The notes: generated from the sequence alone by a model not told the origin. DNA of 64,000 nt from Terrimesophilobacter bigeumensis (GCF_039537265.1 NZ_BAABAE010000003.1:434001-498000); one strand, 5' to 3'. Numbered from the stretch's first letter, positions 40,214 through 49,289 are shown. Numbers and translations: made by a program.

Positions 40214-40386
40214 CGCTCCCTGAGGAGGGGGTCGCTGGTTGAGTAGTGCGCAGCGCGTATCGAAACCAGATTGCGGTTCGCACCTGACTCCGCGAGATGC
40301 GGCAAGTTCGGGGTGTGCGGGCACAGCGACCCCGAACTTGCCGCATTTCGCGCATGGTTGCCAGCCCGTTCGCTCCTCAGGGAGCG
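40214..40386. repeat. Nested inverted-repeat element between convergent ilvA and greA
   Basis: The outer arms CGCTCCCTGAGGAG (40214-40227) and CTCCTCAGGGAGCG (40373-40386) are perfect 14-mers. Inside lie a TTGAGTAG-family copy (40235-40267) and a perfect inverted repeat TGCGGCAAGTTCGGGGT (40298-40314) / ACCCCGAACTTGCCGCA (40329-40345). The order of the two inner modules matches the hisS-eno gap, so they travel together. It may act as a bidirectional terminator. Confidence 0.7.
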
Positions 40387-40424
40387 GGACTGCGCCCGGA
40401 GCGGAATCGTGCGGTAGTGCGGTA

Positions 40425-40910
40425 CTAGAAGCTGTAGGTCTTCACCTTGAGCAGCTCGACCGTGATCTCCTTGCCGTTCGGCGCCGTGTAGACGACCGAG
40501 TCGCCCTGCTTGTGGCCGATGATGGCCACGCCGAGCGGGCTCTGCTCGCTGTAGACGTCGAGGTCGCTGTCGCCGGCGATCTCGCGGTTGCCGACCAGGA
40601 ACTCGCTCTTCTCGCCCGCGATCTTCGCGGTCACGACCATGCCCGGCTCGACGACGCCGTCGTCCGGGGGGTTGCCTACCTTCGCGGTGCGCAGCAGGGC
40701 CGTCAACTGGCGGATGCGGGCCTCGATCTTGCCCTGCTCCTCCTTGGCGGCGTGGTAGCCGCCGTTCTCCTTGAGGTCGCCCTCTTCGCGTGCGAGCTCG
40801 ATCTTGCGGGCGATCTCGATGCGCCCCTCCCCGCTCAGGTGCTCGAGCTCGCTCGTCAGGCGGTCGAACGCCTCCTGGGTCAGCCAGGTCTCTGCAGTGG
40901 CGTCAGCCAT
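40425..40910 (-). CDS. greA: Transcription elongation factor GreA
   Basis: A 161-residue factor that enters the RNA polymerase secondary channel and stimulates cleavage of backtracked RNA. The N-terminal coiled coil contains the acidic tip in IELAREEGDLKENGGYHAAKEEQ near residues 37-60, and the C-terminal FKBP-like domain ends in SPLGVAIIGHKQGDSVVYTAPNGKEITVELLKV. Standard length. ATG 40910 is preceded by AAGGAG on the minus strand. Confidence 0.95.
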   Translation of the reverse strand: MADATAETWLTQEAFDRLTSELEHLSGEGRIEIARKIELAREEGDLKENGGYHAAKEEQGKIEARIRQLTALLRTAKVGNPPDDGVVEPGMVVTAKIAGEKSEFLVGNREIAGDSDLDVYSEQSPLGVAIIGHKQGDSVVYTAPNGKEITVELLKVKTYSF

Positions 40911-41011
40911 TGTGCACTCCTTCGGTGAGTCCCGCCCCGTCGGCGGCCATGCGCCAGCCAAACAAATGAGACCGGCCAGTTCGACCGGTCTCCGAAGCGA
41001 TTCGCTCAATC

Positions 41012-41431
41012 CTACGTGAGCCAGCAACGGTAGATCAAGCCGGTGACGGCCCGTTGCGCGGTGCGGACCGTCTCCGTGTACTGCCGTGTGTAGGTCTCGG
41101 ATGCGGGCAGGTCGACGATCTTCCAGCCCACGATCCCGTGCGCCTCGTTCTGCGCCTGCAGCGCGCAGGACACCTCGGTACCCGCAGTCACCGAGACCTC
41201 CCAGGTCACGCTCACGGTGCGGTCGTCGACGAGTCGGTGGCCGATGTCGCGGGCGTCGAGGCCGCCCTGACCGTTGTCGAGGCCGGCCCAGACCACCCAG
41301 GCGGTGAAGATCGCAGCGAAGAGCACCGCGGCGACGACGATGATCCAGCGATCGCGTCGCGAGCGGTCGGCCGTACGCCCGTAGCGCGCATCCAGTGCCG
41401 CGCGGGTGCGCTCCGGTGTGGCGTCTGCCAT
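41012..41431 (-). CDS. DUF4307 membrane protein
   Basis: A 139-residue protein with a charged N-terminus (DARYGR motif near residues 14-19), one membrane helix at about 29-50 (IIVVAAVLFAAIFTAWVVWAGL) and an extracytoplasmic beta-rich domain of about 85 residues containing CALQAQNEAHGIVGWK and ending in a Cys. This is the DUF4307 layout, found next to greA and mca in actinobacteria. Function unknown. ATG 41431 has GAGGAG upstream; it is divergent from mca. Confidence 0.85.
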   Translation of the reverse strand: MADATPERTRAALDARYGRTADRSRRDRWIIVVAAVLFAAIFTAWVVWAGLDNGQGGLDARDIGHRLVDDRTVSVTWEVSVTAGTEVSCALQAQNEAHGIVGWKIVDLPASETYTRQYTETVRTAQRAVTGLIYRCWLT

Positions 41432-41548
41432 CGCTCTCCTCGGATGTGACCGCCGGCCGGGACGACCCTGCCGGCTCGGCCGATGTGTCCTGTCGGTCTG
41501 GCCGATTAGTCTGGTAACCCAAGGCTAATCGTCGAACGGAGTCCATTG

Positions 41549-42424
41549 GTGTCCAGACGGCTGCTCGCGGTACACGCCCACCCCGACGACGAGTCGAGCA
41601 AGGGCGCTGCGACCTACGCGCACTACGTGAACGACGGCGCGCAGGTGCTCGTCGTGAGTTGTACGGGCGGCGAGCGGGGCGACATCCAGAACCCGGGGCT
41701 GGACCGGGTCAGCGCGGCCATGGCCGAGCGGGACATGGCGGGGTTGCGTCGGCTCGAGATGGCGGCGGCGCGCGAGGCGATCGGTTTCGACCACCGCTGG
41801 CTCGGGTTCGAGGACTCCGGGCTGCCCGAGAACGACGAACCGCTCGCGGCCAACTGCTTCGCCCTCATCCCGCTCGAATACTCCGCCGCGCCGCTCGTGA
41901 AGATCATCCGCGAGTTCCGGCCGCAGGTCATGGTCACCTACGACGAGCAGGGCGGCTACCCGCACCCCGATCACATCCGCACGCACGAGATCTCGATGTA
42001 CGCGATGGCGGCGGCGGCGGATGCGACCCGATACCCCGAGGCCGGGCCGGCCTGGCAGATCCAGAAGGTCTACTACGACCGGATCTTCAACACGCCGCGG
42101 GCGAACGCGATGTACGAGAAGCTGAAGGAGTCGGACCCGGAGTCGCCGCTCCTCGGCGAGCTCGACGACATCCGCAAATGGATGCGGGAGCGCCCGGACC
42201 TCGCGACGACCCACGTCGAGGTCGGCGCGTTCTTCGACGCCCGCGATACGGCACTGCGGTCGCACGCGAGCCAGGTGGCCCCGGACAGCCACTTCTTCTT
42301 CTGGCCGAACGAGTTCCAGCGCGAGGTGTGGCCGTGGGAGGACTACCAGCTCGTCACCTCCCTCGTGGAGAGCGAGTTGCCGGAGGACGACCTGTTCGCC
42401 GGAATCGAGGAAGAGGACCGATGA
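41549..42424 (+). CDS. mca: Mycothiol S-conjugate amidase
   Basis: Zinc amidase that cleaves mycothiol-toxin conjugates into a mercapturic acid and GlcN-Ins, part of actinobacterial detoxification. The 291 residues show AVHAHPDDESSKGA near residues 7-20 (zinc His and Asp, catalytic Asp), GERGDIQNPG near 43, YDEQGGYPHPDHIRTHE near 131-147 (third zinc His) and a C-terminal WPWEDY. GTG 41549 is preferred over TTG 41546 because GGAG (41538-41541) is then 7 nt away. It implies that the host makes mycothiol. ATGA overlap with the next small gene. Confidence 0.94.
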   Translation: MSRRLLAVHAHPDDESSKGAATYAHYVNDGAQVLVVSCTGGERGDIQNPGLDRVSAAMAERDMAGLRRLEMAAAREAIGFDHRWLGFEDSGLPENDEPLAANCFALIPLEYSAAPLVKIIREFRPQVMVTYDEQGGYPHPDHIRTHEISMYAMAAAADATRYPEAGPAWQIQKVYYDRIFNTPRANAMYEKLKESDPESPLLGELDDIRKWMRERPDLATTHVEVGAFFDARDTALRSHASQVAPDSHFFFWPNEFQREVWPWEDYQLVTSLVESELPEDDLFAGIEEEDR

Positions 42425-42714
42425 TCCACGCCGCAGTCGCTGCACTGGCCGCCCTGTTGCCCGGCGCCGCCGCCTTCGTCACGTTGCTCCCCGGAGCAAC
42501 CGAACCGACCCCGTCTCCGGCCCCGGACTTCGACCCGAACTCGGTCACGCCGACCTGGGTCGGCTTCGCGATCACCTTCCTCGTGGCCGTCGCGGCCGTA
42601 CTGCTCATCATGGACATGGTGCGCCGCATCCGCCGCACCCGCTACCGCGCGGAGATCCAGGAGAGGCTCGAGGCGGAAACCGATGTGGAGGCCGACGGCG
42701 AATCTAGGCCGTGA
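42421..42714 (+). CDS. Small membrane protein downstream of mca
   Basis: A 97-residue protein with an N-terminal hydrophobic segment (possibly a signal sequence, residues 1-25), a Pro/Thr-rich stretch (EPTPSPAPDFDPN), one firm membrane helix at about 41-62 (VGFAITFLVAVAAVLLIMDMV) and a basic then acidic cytosolic tail. Translationally coupled to mca (ATGA). Similar small proteins follow mca in related genomes. Function unknown. The 3' end overlaps the convergent trhA gene by 11 nt. Confidence 0.78.
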   Translation: MIHAAVAALAALLPGAAAFVTLLPGATEPTPSPAPDFDPNSVTPTWVGFAITFLVAVAAVLLIMDMVRRIRRTRYRAEIQERLEAETDVEADGESRP

Positions 42715-43438
42715 GCGGCGGGTCGATCGCGACGAGGAAGATCGCGGTCCAGTGGCACAGGAACGCGAGCAGGGTGAGCGTGTGGAAGATCTCGTGGAAC
42801 CCGAACCTGCCGGGGAAGGGGTTCGGCCGTTTGAGGCCGTAGACGACGGCGCCCGCCGTGTAGAGCAGCCCGCCGACGATGATCAGGATCATCATGGCCG
42901 CGTTCGCCGCGAAGAAGTCGACGATGAACATGACGGCCGCCCAGCCGAGCAGCACGTAGAGCGGCACGTAGAGCCAGCGCGGCGCGGAGATCCAGAACAC
43001 CCGGAACCCGATGCCGATCAGCGCACCGCCCCAGACGAGACTGAGAAGCAGGATCGCCTTGCCCTCGGGGAGCGCGAGCACCGTGATCGGGGTGTAGGAG
43101 CCGGCGATGAGCAGGAAGATGTTCGCGTGGTCGAGCCGCTTGAGCACCCTCTTCGTCCGCTCGCTCCAGTTGAAGCGGTGGTAGAGGGCTGAGACGCCGA
43201 AGAGCAGCAGTGAGCAGAGCATGAAGACGGCGGAGCTCAGCTTGGCGGCGAGGCCGTCGGCGAGCACGATGAGGATGATGCCGAGCGCGATCGCGGCGGG
43301 GAACGTGCCGGCGTGGATCCAGCCGCGCCAGGTCGGTTTCGTGTCCTGGTGCTCGCTGGCGTCCTCCAGGAGTGGGATGTTCGGAAGGTCGACTTCCGTC
43401 ACATCCGCCGCCGCCTCATGGCGTACATCCGCAGTCAT
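42704..43438 (-). CDS. trhA: Hemolysin III / PAQR family membrane protein (TrhA-like)
   Basis: A 244-residue seven-helix membrane protein. Motifs of the family: WRGWIHAGTF near residues 37-46 (His), SALYHRFNWSERTKRVLKRLDHANIFLLIAGSYTPI near 83-118, and the C-terminal HEIFHTLTLLAFLCHW near 216-231, giving the metal-binding His/Asp set of PAQR-type proteins. The family influences membrane lipid homeostasis; the haemolytic activity of some members is likely secondary. ATG 43438 has TAAGCT 6 nt upstream. Confidence 0.9.
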   Translation of the reverse strand: MTADVRHEAAADVTEVDLPNIPLLEDASEHQDTKPTWRGWIHAGTFPAAIALGIILIVLADGLAAKLSSAVFMLCSLLLFGVSALYHRFNWSERTKRVLKRLDHANIFLLIAGSYTPITVLALPEGKAILLLSLVWGGALIGIGFRVFWISAPRWLYVPLYVLLGWAAVMFIVDFFAANAAMMILIIVGGLLYTAGAVVYGLKRPNPFPGRFGFHEIFHTLTLLAFLCHWTAIFLVAIDPPLTA

Positions 43439-43444
43439 GGGCTC

Positions 43445-43450
43445 AGCTTA
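43445..43450 (-). promoter_or_regulatory. -10 box TAAGCT of trhA
   Basis: On the minus strand TAAGCT ends 6 nt before the ATG at 43438, with no ribosome site between: a probable leaderless promoter. Confidence 0.5.
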
Positions 43451-43497
43451 GGCGCGCACCGTAACAGCAGGCTGGGAATCGCAGGCGCCAAGTGGAC

Positions 43498-43503
43498 TAA
43501 CGT
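43498..43503 (+). promoter_or_regulatory. -10 box TAACGT of the prenyltransferase gene
   Basis: TAACGT ends exactly 6 nt before the GTG at 43510. It supports that start and a leaderless mRNA. Confidence 0.5.
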
Positions 43504-43509
43504 AGCCGT

Positions 43510-44295
43510 GTGCGAAAGCGGGAAGTGCCGTTGGGCCGTGGAATCCTCTATGGCCTGTACCAGAGGCGGCTGAGGCGCGAGATCGCCGACCTGACGGTAC
43601 CGAAGCACATCGCCATGATCCTCGACGGCAACCGGCGCTGGGCGCGGCAGAATCTCCTCGAGTCGGCCGGTCACGGCCACCGGGCGGGCGCGGCGAAGTT
43701 CCGCGAGTTCCTGATCTGGTGCGACGACATCGGCGTGAAGGTGACCACCCTCTACCTGTTGTCGGCCGACAACCTCACCGGGCGCACGAACGAGGAGCTC
43801 CAGGAGCTCTTCGAGATCATCGCCGACCTCGCCGACGACCTCTCCCACTTCCGCAACTGGCGGGTGCAGCACGTCGGCTCACGCGACGGGCTGCCGGGGG
43901 CGCTCATCGCGAGCCTCAAGGCAGCCGAGGCCCGCACCGCGAAGAACACCGGCATGCACATCAATCTCGCCGTCGGCTACGGCGGTCGGCGTGAGATCGC
44001 GGATGCGATGCGCAGCATCGTTCAACAGCACGCGACCGCAGGCAAGTCGCTCGACGCGCTCGCCGAGATCCTCACCCCCGAACTCATCGGCGAGCACCTC
44101 TACACGGGGGGACAGCCGGATCCGGACCTCGTCATCCGCACCTCGGGGGAGCAGCGGCTGAGCGATTTCATGCTCTGGCAGAGCGCCCACAGCGAGTTCT
44201 ACTTCGTCGAGGCGCTCGGGCCCGACCTGCGCGAGGTCGACTTCCTCCGCGCCGTGCGCGACTACGCGAGCCGCGAGCGACGTTTCGGGCAGTAA
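43510..44295 (+). CDS. Cis-isoprenyl (Z-prenyl) diphosphate synthase, UppS family
   Basis: A 261-residue cis-prenyltransferase that adds isopentenyl units in Z configuration to an allylic diphosphate to make polyprenyl carriers for cell-wall synthesis. Signature motifs: HIAMILDGNRRWARQ near residues 32-46, GHGHRAGA near 54, and RTSGEQRLSDFMLWQSAHSEFYF near 214-236. The mycobacterial Rv1086 (short-chain) group has this size and context, so short-chain and undecaprenyl activities are both possible. GTG 43510 is set by the -10 box 6 nt upstream. Confidence 0.92.
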   Translation: MRKREVPLGRGILYGLYQRRLRREIADLTVPKHIAMILDGNRRWARQNLLESAGHGHRAGAAKFREFLIWCDDIGVKVTTLYLLSADNLTGRTNEELQELFEIIADLADDLSHFRNWRVQHVGSRDGLPGALIASLKAAEARTAKNTGMHINLAVGYGGRREIADAMRSIVQQHATAGKSLDALAEILTPELIGEHLYTGGQPDPDLVIRTSGEQRLSDFMLWQSAHSEFYFVEALGPDLREVDFLRAVRDYASRERRFGQ

Positions 44296-44387
44296 GACGG
44301 GCACCCGAGCCGCCCGTCACGGGCGGGCAGCGGTCATCGAGCGGGTGGACGCCGGGGTCTACCCCGGCGCCATGGGACACTGGAGCC

Positions 44388-45512
44388 ATGTTGTCGATCG
44401 ACGATTTCGCGCTCCGGTTCGACGAGGAGCCAGGCTATCTCGACTTCGCGCGCGTCGGCCCGCTTGCGCGGACGGTCGTCGAGGAGGAGCAGGCTCAGGT
44501 CGAGCTCCTGCGCAAGGCCCGCTTCGGGAGCCTCGACAGTCTCCTGGCCCAGGACGAGCGCGTGCGCACCGCGGTCGCCGCGGTCACCGGATTCCGTCCT
44601 GAGCAGCTCGTGTTCCAGCCGAACACGAGCACGGGCCTGTTCCAGGCGATGCTCGGGCTTGACGGCGGAGTGCTGATGTCGTCGGCCGAGTTTCCGAGCA
44701 GCCCCTTCGCGGCGGTGCGCGCCTCCGACGCCCTGGGCGCCCTGACGCCGCAGTGGCTCGACACCGACTACGGCGGGGTCACCGCGGGGGCAGTCAAGCA
44801 GCAGCTCACGAAGGAGACGTCAGCCGTGGCGGTGAGCCTCGTCGACTTCCGGACCGGCCACGTCGCGGACCTCGACGGCATTCGGCAGGTCATCGGCGAC
44901 CGTCTGCTCATCGTGGACGCGATCCAGGGCTTCACGGTCGTGGATGCGCCCTACCAGGTCGCCGACGTCGTGGTGTCCGGCGGCCAGAAGTGGGCGCGGG
45001 CCGGGTGGAGCACGGGCTTCCTGGCCTTGAGCGACCGGGCAGCCGACCGCATCCGTCCGATTCTCTCCGGCTTCAACGCGACGGATGAGGGGGACATGCC
45101 TCTCGACTCCGTTCCGCATCCGGCGCGCGGCGCCAGGGCGTTCCAGGTGAGCAACCCGAGCCCGATCGCCGAGGCTCGTCTCGCCTCCGCGCTCGAGGAG
45201 ATCGCCGAGGTCGGAGTTCCCGCGATCGCTGCGCGCGTCGCCGAGCATGCGGTGCGCGTCATCGAACTCGCCGACGAGTTCGGCATCCCCGTCGTCTCCT
45301 CGCGCGACGACCGCGAACGTGCCGGCATCGTCGTGCTGGAGCCGGCCGTCGACCAGTTCACCGTACTCGTCGCCTCGCTGCACAACCACGGTGTCACGGT
45401 GACCTCCCGCGGCGGGACAGTGCGGGTGAGCGTGCACGTGACGACAACGGAGGAGACGCTCGGGATGCTCCGCGCCGCCTTCCAGTCGTTCGCCTCGGCG
45501 ACCACCGTGTGA
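44388..45512 (+). CDS. Class V aminotransferase / cysteine desulfurase-like PLP enzyme
   Basis: A 374-residue fold-type I PLP enzyme. LVFQPNTSTGLFQAMLGLDGG near residue 76 is the phosphate-binding region, VSLVDFRTGHVADLDGI near 146, Asp in LIVDAIQGF near 177 contacts the pyridine N, and the Schiff-base Lys is about 203 in VVSGGQKWARAGWSTGF. It resembles kynureninase-like and desulfurase-like class V proteins without a clear active-site Cys, so the reaction is undetermined. GACACT lies 6 nt before the ATG. An inverted repeat follows at 45609-45625. Confidence 0.84.
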   Translation: MLSIDDFALRFDEEPGYLDFARVGPLARTVVEEEQAQVELLRKARFGSLDSLLAQDERVRTAVAAVTGFRPEQLVFQPNTSTGLFQAMLGLDGGVLMSSAEFPSSPFAAVRASDALGALTPQWLDTDYGGVTAGAVKQQLTKETSAVAVSLVDFRTGHVADLDGIRQVIGDRLLIVDAIQGFTVVDAPYQVADVVVSGGQKWARAGWSTGFLALSDRAADRIRPILSGFNATDEGDMPLDSVPHPARGARAFQVSNPSPIAEARLASALEEIAEVGVPAIAARVAEHAVRVIELADEFGIPVVSSRDDRERAGIVVLEPAVDQFTVLVASLHNHGVTVTSRGGTVRVSVHVTTTEETLGMLRAAFQSFASATTV

Positions 45513-45608
45513 GCTCTGGGGGCGACCCCGAAGGTGGGGCATCATCCGATACCGGCATCGGGCGTGTCGTCACTGTTTCTGCAGACGCTTGCACGTAGCG
45601 TCGAGACA

Positions 45609-45625
45609 TCAGGCACGGCGCCTGA
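45609..45625. terminator. Small hairpin between the class V enzyme and PhoH genes
   Basis: TCAGGC-ACGGC-GCCTGA is a perfect 6-bp stem with a 5-nt loop, about 100 nt after the stop codon. It lacks a T-tract; weak terminator or leader hairpin. Confidence 0.3.
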
Positions 45626-45714
45626 CCGAAGCGGCCACGCAAGTTCGCTTTCGAGATCTGGTCGGCTGCAACGGACATGGTCCGGACCCCCGGGGTTCGG
45701 GGATGGAGTAGTCA

Positions 45715-47082
45715 GTGGCCACGAGCAGGACCACCCAGCAGAAGATCAGCCAGCCCGACCGGGCTGCGGATGCCGGGGAGGTGGTTCGCCAGGCCGAGAA
45801 GACCTATGTGCTCGACACGTCGGTGCTCCTCTCCGACCCCAAGGCGATCTTCCGCTTCGCCGAGCATGCCGTCGTCCTCCCGGTCGTCGTGATCAGCGAG
45901 CTGGAGTCGAAGCGCAACGACCCCGAGATCGGCTACTTCGCCCGGCAGGCGCTGCGCAACCTCGACGACCTGAGGGTCAAGCACGAGCGGCTCGACTTCC
46001 CGGTCGCGGTGGGATCGGGTGGGAGCCTCCGCGTCGAGCTCAATCACACGAGCATGTCGATCCTGCCCTCCGGGCTGCAGCTCGGCGACAACGACTCGCG
46101 CATCCTGGCGGTCGCGCTCAATCTCGCCGGTGACGGGCTCAACGTCACGGTCGTCTCGAAGGACCTCCCGTTGCGGGTCAAGGCGGCCTCCGTGGGGCTC
46201 GCCGCCGAGGAGTACCGCGCCGAGCTCGCGGTCGACTCGGGCTGGACCGGCATGGCCGAGATCGATCTCGGCTCGAAAGACATGTCGAAGCTCTACGACG
46301 AGGAGGCCCTCAGCACCCGCCTGGTCTCCGATATCCCGGTCAACACGGGGCTCGTCATCCATTCGGAGCGCGGATCGGCCCTCGGCCGGGTGACCGGCCC
46401 CGGCACGGTGCGGCTCGTGCGCGGCGACCGCGACATCTTCGGCCTGCACGGTCGTTCCGCCGAGCAGCGCCTCGCGATCGACATGCTCCTCGATCCGGAG
46501 CTCGGGATCGTCTCGCTCGGCGGCCGCGCCGGGACCGGGAAGTCCGCGCTCGCCCTGTGTGCGGGCCTCGAGGCTGTGCTCGAGCGTCAGCAGCACCGCA
46601 AGATCATGGTGTTCCGTCCGCTCTACGCGGTCGGCGGCCAGGAGCTCGGCTACCTGCCGGGGGATGCCGCCGAGAAGATGAACCCCTGGGCCCAGGCGGT
46701 CTTCGACACCCTTGGCTCCGTCGTGTCGCAGAACGTGCTCGACGAGGTCGTCGAGCGGGGGTTGCTGGAGGTGCTGCCGCTCACGCATATCCGGGGCAGG
46801 TCGCTGCACGACGCCTTCGTGATCGTCGACGAGGCGCAGTCGCTCGAACGGAACGTGCTGCTGACGGTGCTCAGCCGGATCGGCCAGAACTCCCGGGTCG
46901 TCCTCACCCACGACGTGGCCCAGCGTGACAACCTGCGGGTGGGCCGGCACGACGGGGTGGCTTCGGTCATCGAGACGCTCAAGGGCCACGACCTGTTCGG
47001 CCACGTCACGCTCACGCGATCCGAGCGCTCCGACATCGCCGCGCTGATCACCGAGCTCCTCGAGGGCAACGACGTGGCCTGA
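45715..47082 (+). CDS. PIN-PhoH family protein (PhoH2-type RNase/ATPase)
   Basis: A 455-residue two-domain protein. Residues about 22-150 form a PIN ribonuclease domain with acidic active-site residues in TYVLDTSVLLSDP (Asp 26), ISELESKRND (Glu about 62) and NDSRILAVALNL (Asp about 124). Residues about 245-450 form the PhoH P-loop ATPase: GRAGTGKSALAL Walker A near 264, VFRPLYAVGGQELGYLPG near 300, and FVIVDEAQSLERN Walker B near 365. PhoH2 proteins are RNA helicases/ribonucleases, sometimes paired with antitoxins; none is visible here. GTG 45715 has GGATGGAG upstream. Confidence 0.92.
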   Translation: MATSRTTQQKISQPDRAADAGEVVRQAEKTYVLDTSVLLSDPKAIFRFAEHAVVLPVVVISELESKRNDPEIGYFARQALRNLDDLRVKHERLDFPVAVGSGGSLRVELNHTSMSILPSGLQLGDNDSRILAVALNLAGDGLNVTVVSKDLPLRVKAASVGLAAEEYRAELAVDSGWTGMAEIDLGSKDMSKLYDEEALSTRLVSDIPVNTGLVIHSERGSALGRVTGPGTVRLVRGDRDIFGLHGRSAEQRLAIDMLLDPELGIVSLGGRAGTGKSALALCAGLEAVLERQQHRKIMVFRPLYAVGGQELGYLPGDAAEKMNPWAQAVFDTLGSVVSQNVLDEVVERGLLEVLPLTHIRGRSLHDAFVIVDEAQSLERNVLLTVLSRIGQNSRVVLTHDVAQRDNLRVGRHDGVASVIETLKGHDLFGHVTLTRSERSDIAALITELLEGNDVA

Positions 47083-47091
47083 TCGAACTGT

Positions 47092-47097
47092 TAAGGT
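47092..47097 (+). promoter_or_regulatory. -10 box TAAGGT of the membrane protein at 47104
   Basis: TAAGGT ends exactly 6 nt before the GTG at 47104, after the PhoH stop; probable leaderless promoter. Confidence 0.5.
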
Positions 47098-47103
47098 CGA
47101 GAG

Positions 47104-47877
47104 GTGACAATCCTCCTGCTCGTCGTTCTGGTGAGCCTGGGGGTCGTCTTCCTCTGGGGGCTTCTCGCACCGCGAAGTCAGTGGCGGATGCTCGTGAGCT
47201 GGAGTTACCGTGACCCCCATGCGAACGAACCGACCGGCTCGGCCTACACGCTCTACCGCCTCGTCGCCGCCCTCGGTATCGCGACGATGGTGGTGAGCGG
47301 ACTCCTCGCCTATCGCTCGTGGGTCGATAACCAGCCTCCTCCGCCGCCCCCGCCGACAGCCGTCGAGCGAATGTGGGGCTCGCCCTATCCGCTCGTCGTC
47401 AACCGCGTCGTCCATGCGCTCGGTAAAGTGCCCGCCGGCCTCGTCGAACAGCCGATCCTCGGCTATCAGGCGGTGAGCGGCACGACTCGGCAGCCGGTCT
47501 ACCTCTTCCGGCTGGGGGTGTTCGACCCCGTCGCGGCGACGGAGGAGAACGGCTACATCGGCACCGACCCCGATACCGGGTTCCTGGCGCTCGACACAGC
47601 GGAGCTCGTCGTGAAGGTCGCCGGCGATCCGCAGTGCTTCCCGCATGCTGCCGTCATCCGCGAGGATGCCAAGGCGGTACGGGTGGGGATCTACTACGGG
47701 CAGGCGAACCCTGCCGACGGGTCGAACGCCGAAAACCTGGCCGACTGCAACACGCGCGCGAGCGGGCTCAATGTCCCGGTGCTGGTGCCACTGAAGCTCG
47801 CATCACCGCTCGGGGACCGCCCCGTACTCACGCTCGACGGCGATCCGATCCGGCAGGTGCCGGTCATCGACCAGTAG
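47104..47877 (+). CDS. Uncharacterised membrane protein
   Basis: A 257-residue protein. Two N-terminal hydrophobic segments (residues about 2-20, and about 53-70, LVAALGIATMVVSGLLAY) flank a short basic loop, followed by a poly-proline run (QPPPPPPPTAV near 78-87) and an extracytoplasmic domain of about 165 residues with two Cys (DPQCFPH, LADCNTR) that could form a disulfide. An early WRMLVSWSYRDPHANEPTGSAYTLYR stretch resembles small DUF6199-like proteins, but I do not recognise the whole. The gene converges on fumC. Confidence 0.75.
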   Translation: MTILLLVVLVSLGVVFLWGLLAPRSQWRMLVSWSYRDPHANEPTGSAYTLYRLVAALGIATMVVSGLLAYRSWVDNQPPPPPPPTAVERMWGSPYPLVVNRVVHALGKVPAGLVEQPILGYQAVSGTTRQPVYLFRLGVFDPVAATEENGYIGTDPDTGFLALDTAELVVKVAGDPQCFPHAAVIREDAKAVRVGIYYGQANPADGSNAENLADCNTRASGLNVPVLVPLKLASPLGDRPVLTLDGDPIRQVPVIDQ

Positions 47878-47884
47878 GCCCGGG

Positions 47885-47900
47885 CCGGGCTTCAGCCCGG
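47885..47900. terminator. Bidirectional hairpin with the fumC stop in its loop
   Basis: CCGGGC (47885-47890) and GCCCGG (47895-47900) pair around the loop TTCA, and the fumC stop codon (47892-47894) falls in that loop. It separates the convergent 47104 gene and fumC by only 14 nt. Confidence 0.5.
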
Positions 47901-49289
47901 GTGGGTCATGCTGAGCACATCGAGCAGCGTATCCAGCTGTTCCTCGGTGATCTCGCCACGCTCCACGAAACCGAGTTCGACGACCGACTCGCGGACCGTG
48001 ATCCCGCGGGCGACCGCGTTCTTGGCGACCTTCGCGGCGGCCTCGTAACCGATCACCCGGTTGAGCGGCGTGACGATCGACGGTGAGGACTCCGCCAGCG
48101 CCCTGGCACGCTCGACGTTCGCTTCGAGCCCGTCGACGACCTTGTCGGCCAGCAGGATGCTCGAGTTGGAGAGCAGGCGGATCGACTCGAGCAGCGCCGT
48201 TCCCATGACCGGGATCGCGACGTTGAGCTCGAAGGAGCCGCTCGCACCGCTCCACGCGATCGTCGCATCGTTGCCGATGACCCTCGCGCACACCATGAGC
48301 ACGGCCTCGGGGATGACCGGGTTGACCTTGCCGGGCATGATCGAGGAGCCGGGCTGCAGGTCGGGGATATGCAGTTCGGCGAGACCGGTGTTCGGGCCGG
48401 AGCCCATCCAGCGCAGGTCGTTGCAGATCTTGGTGAGACTCACGGCGAGCACCCGCAGAGCCCCGGATGCCTCCACGAGTCCGTCGCGCGCGCCCTGCGC
48501 CTCGAAGTGGTCCTCCGCCTCGGTGATGGGCAGGCCCGACTCTTCGGCGAGCACCGCGATGACCTGCTGGGGGAACCCGGCCGGGGTGTTGATGCCGGTG
48601 CCGACCGCGGTGCCGCCGAGGGGGACCTCCGCGACGCGTCCGATGGTCGCCTGCACGCGCTCGAGGCCGAGTCGAACCTGTCGCGCGTACCCGCCGAACT
48701 CCTGGCCGAGGGTGACGGGCGTGGCATCCATGAGGTGGGTGCGACCGGACTTGACGACGTTCGCCCACTCCTTCGCCTTCGCCTCGAGCGAGACGGCGAG
48801 GTGCTCGAGGGCAGGGATGAGGTCCGCCAGCAGGGCACCGGTGACCGCGACGTGCACCGAGGTCGGGAAGACGTCGTTCGAGGACTGGGAGGCGTTGACG
48901 TGGTCGTTCGGGTGCACCGGCGAGCCGAGCGAGGCCGTCGCGAGCGAGGCGAGCACCTCGTTCATGTTCATGTTCGAGGAGGTGCCGCTGCCGGTCTGGT
49001 AGACGTCGATCGGGAACTGGTCGTGGTGGTCGCCGCCGATGATCGTGTCGGCAGCCGCGACGATCGCGTCGGAGATCTTCTGGTCGAGGATGCCGAGCGA
49101 GCCGTTGACGATCGCCGCCGCGCGCTTGATGCGGGCGAGCGCCACGATCTGGGCCGCCTCGAGGCCGGCTCCGGAGATCGGGAAGTTCTCGACCGCGCGC
49201 TGCGTCTGTGCTGCGTAGAGCGCGGTCGCCGGAACGCGCACCTCGCCCATCGTGTCGTGTTCGATGCGGAACTCGCCTTGCGTACTCAC
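47892..49289 (-). CDS. fumC: Fumarate hydratase, class II
   Basis: Iron-independent fumarase of the TCA cycle, a homotetramer interconverting fumarate and malate. The 465 residues contain SGTSSNMNMNEV near residues 100-111, NASQSSNDVFPTSVH near 132-146, GRTHLMDATPVTLGQEF near 185-201 with the catalytic His, and the superfamily signature GSSIMPGKVNPVIPE near 317-331. Start GTG 49289 has AAGGAT upstream. Lead metabolic member of a minus-strand run with carbonic anhydrase, DUF4245, xseB and xseA. Confidence 0.96.
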   Translation of the reverse strand: MSTQGEFRIEHDTMGEVRVPATALYAAQTQRAVENFPISGAGLEAAQIVALARIKRAAAIVNGSLGILDQKISDAIVAAADTIIGGDHHDQFPIDVYQTGSGTSSNMNMNEVLASLATASLGSPVHPNDHVNASQSSNDVFPTSVHVAVTGALLADLIPALEHLAVSLEAKAKEWANVVKSGRTHLMDATPVTLGQEFGGYARQVRLGLERVQATIGRVAEVPLGGTAVGTGINTPAGFPQQVIAVLAEESGLPITEAEDHFEAQGARDGLVEASGALRVLAVSLTKICNDLRWMGSGPNTGLAELHIPDLQPGSSIMPGKVNPVIPEAVLMVCARVIGNDATIAWSGASGSFELNVAIPVMGTALLESIRLLSNSSILLADKVVDGLEANVERARALAESSPSIVTPLNRVIGYEAAAKVAKNAVARGITVRESVVELGFVERGEITEEQLDTLLDVLSMTHPG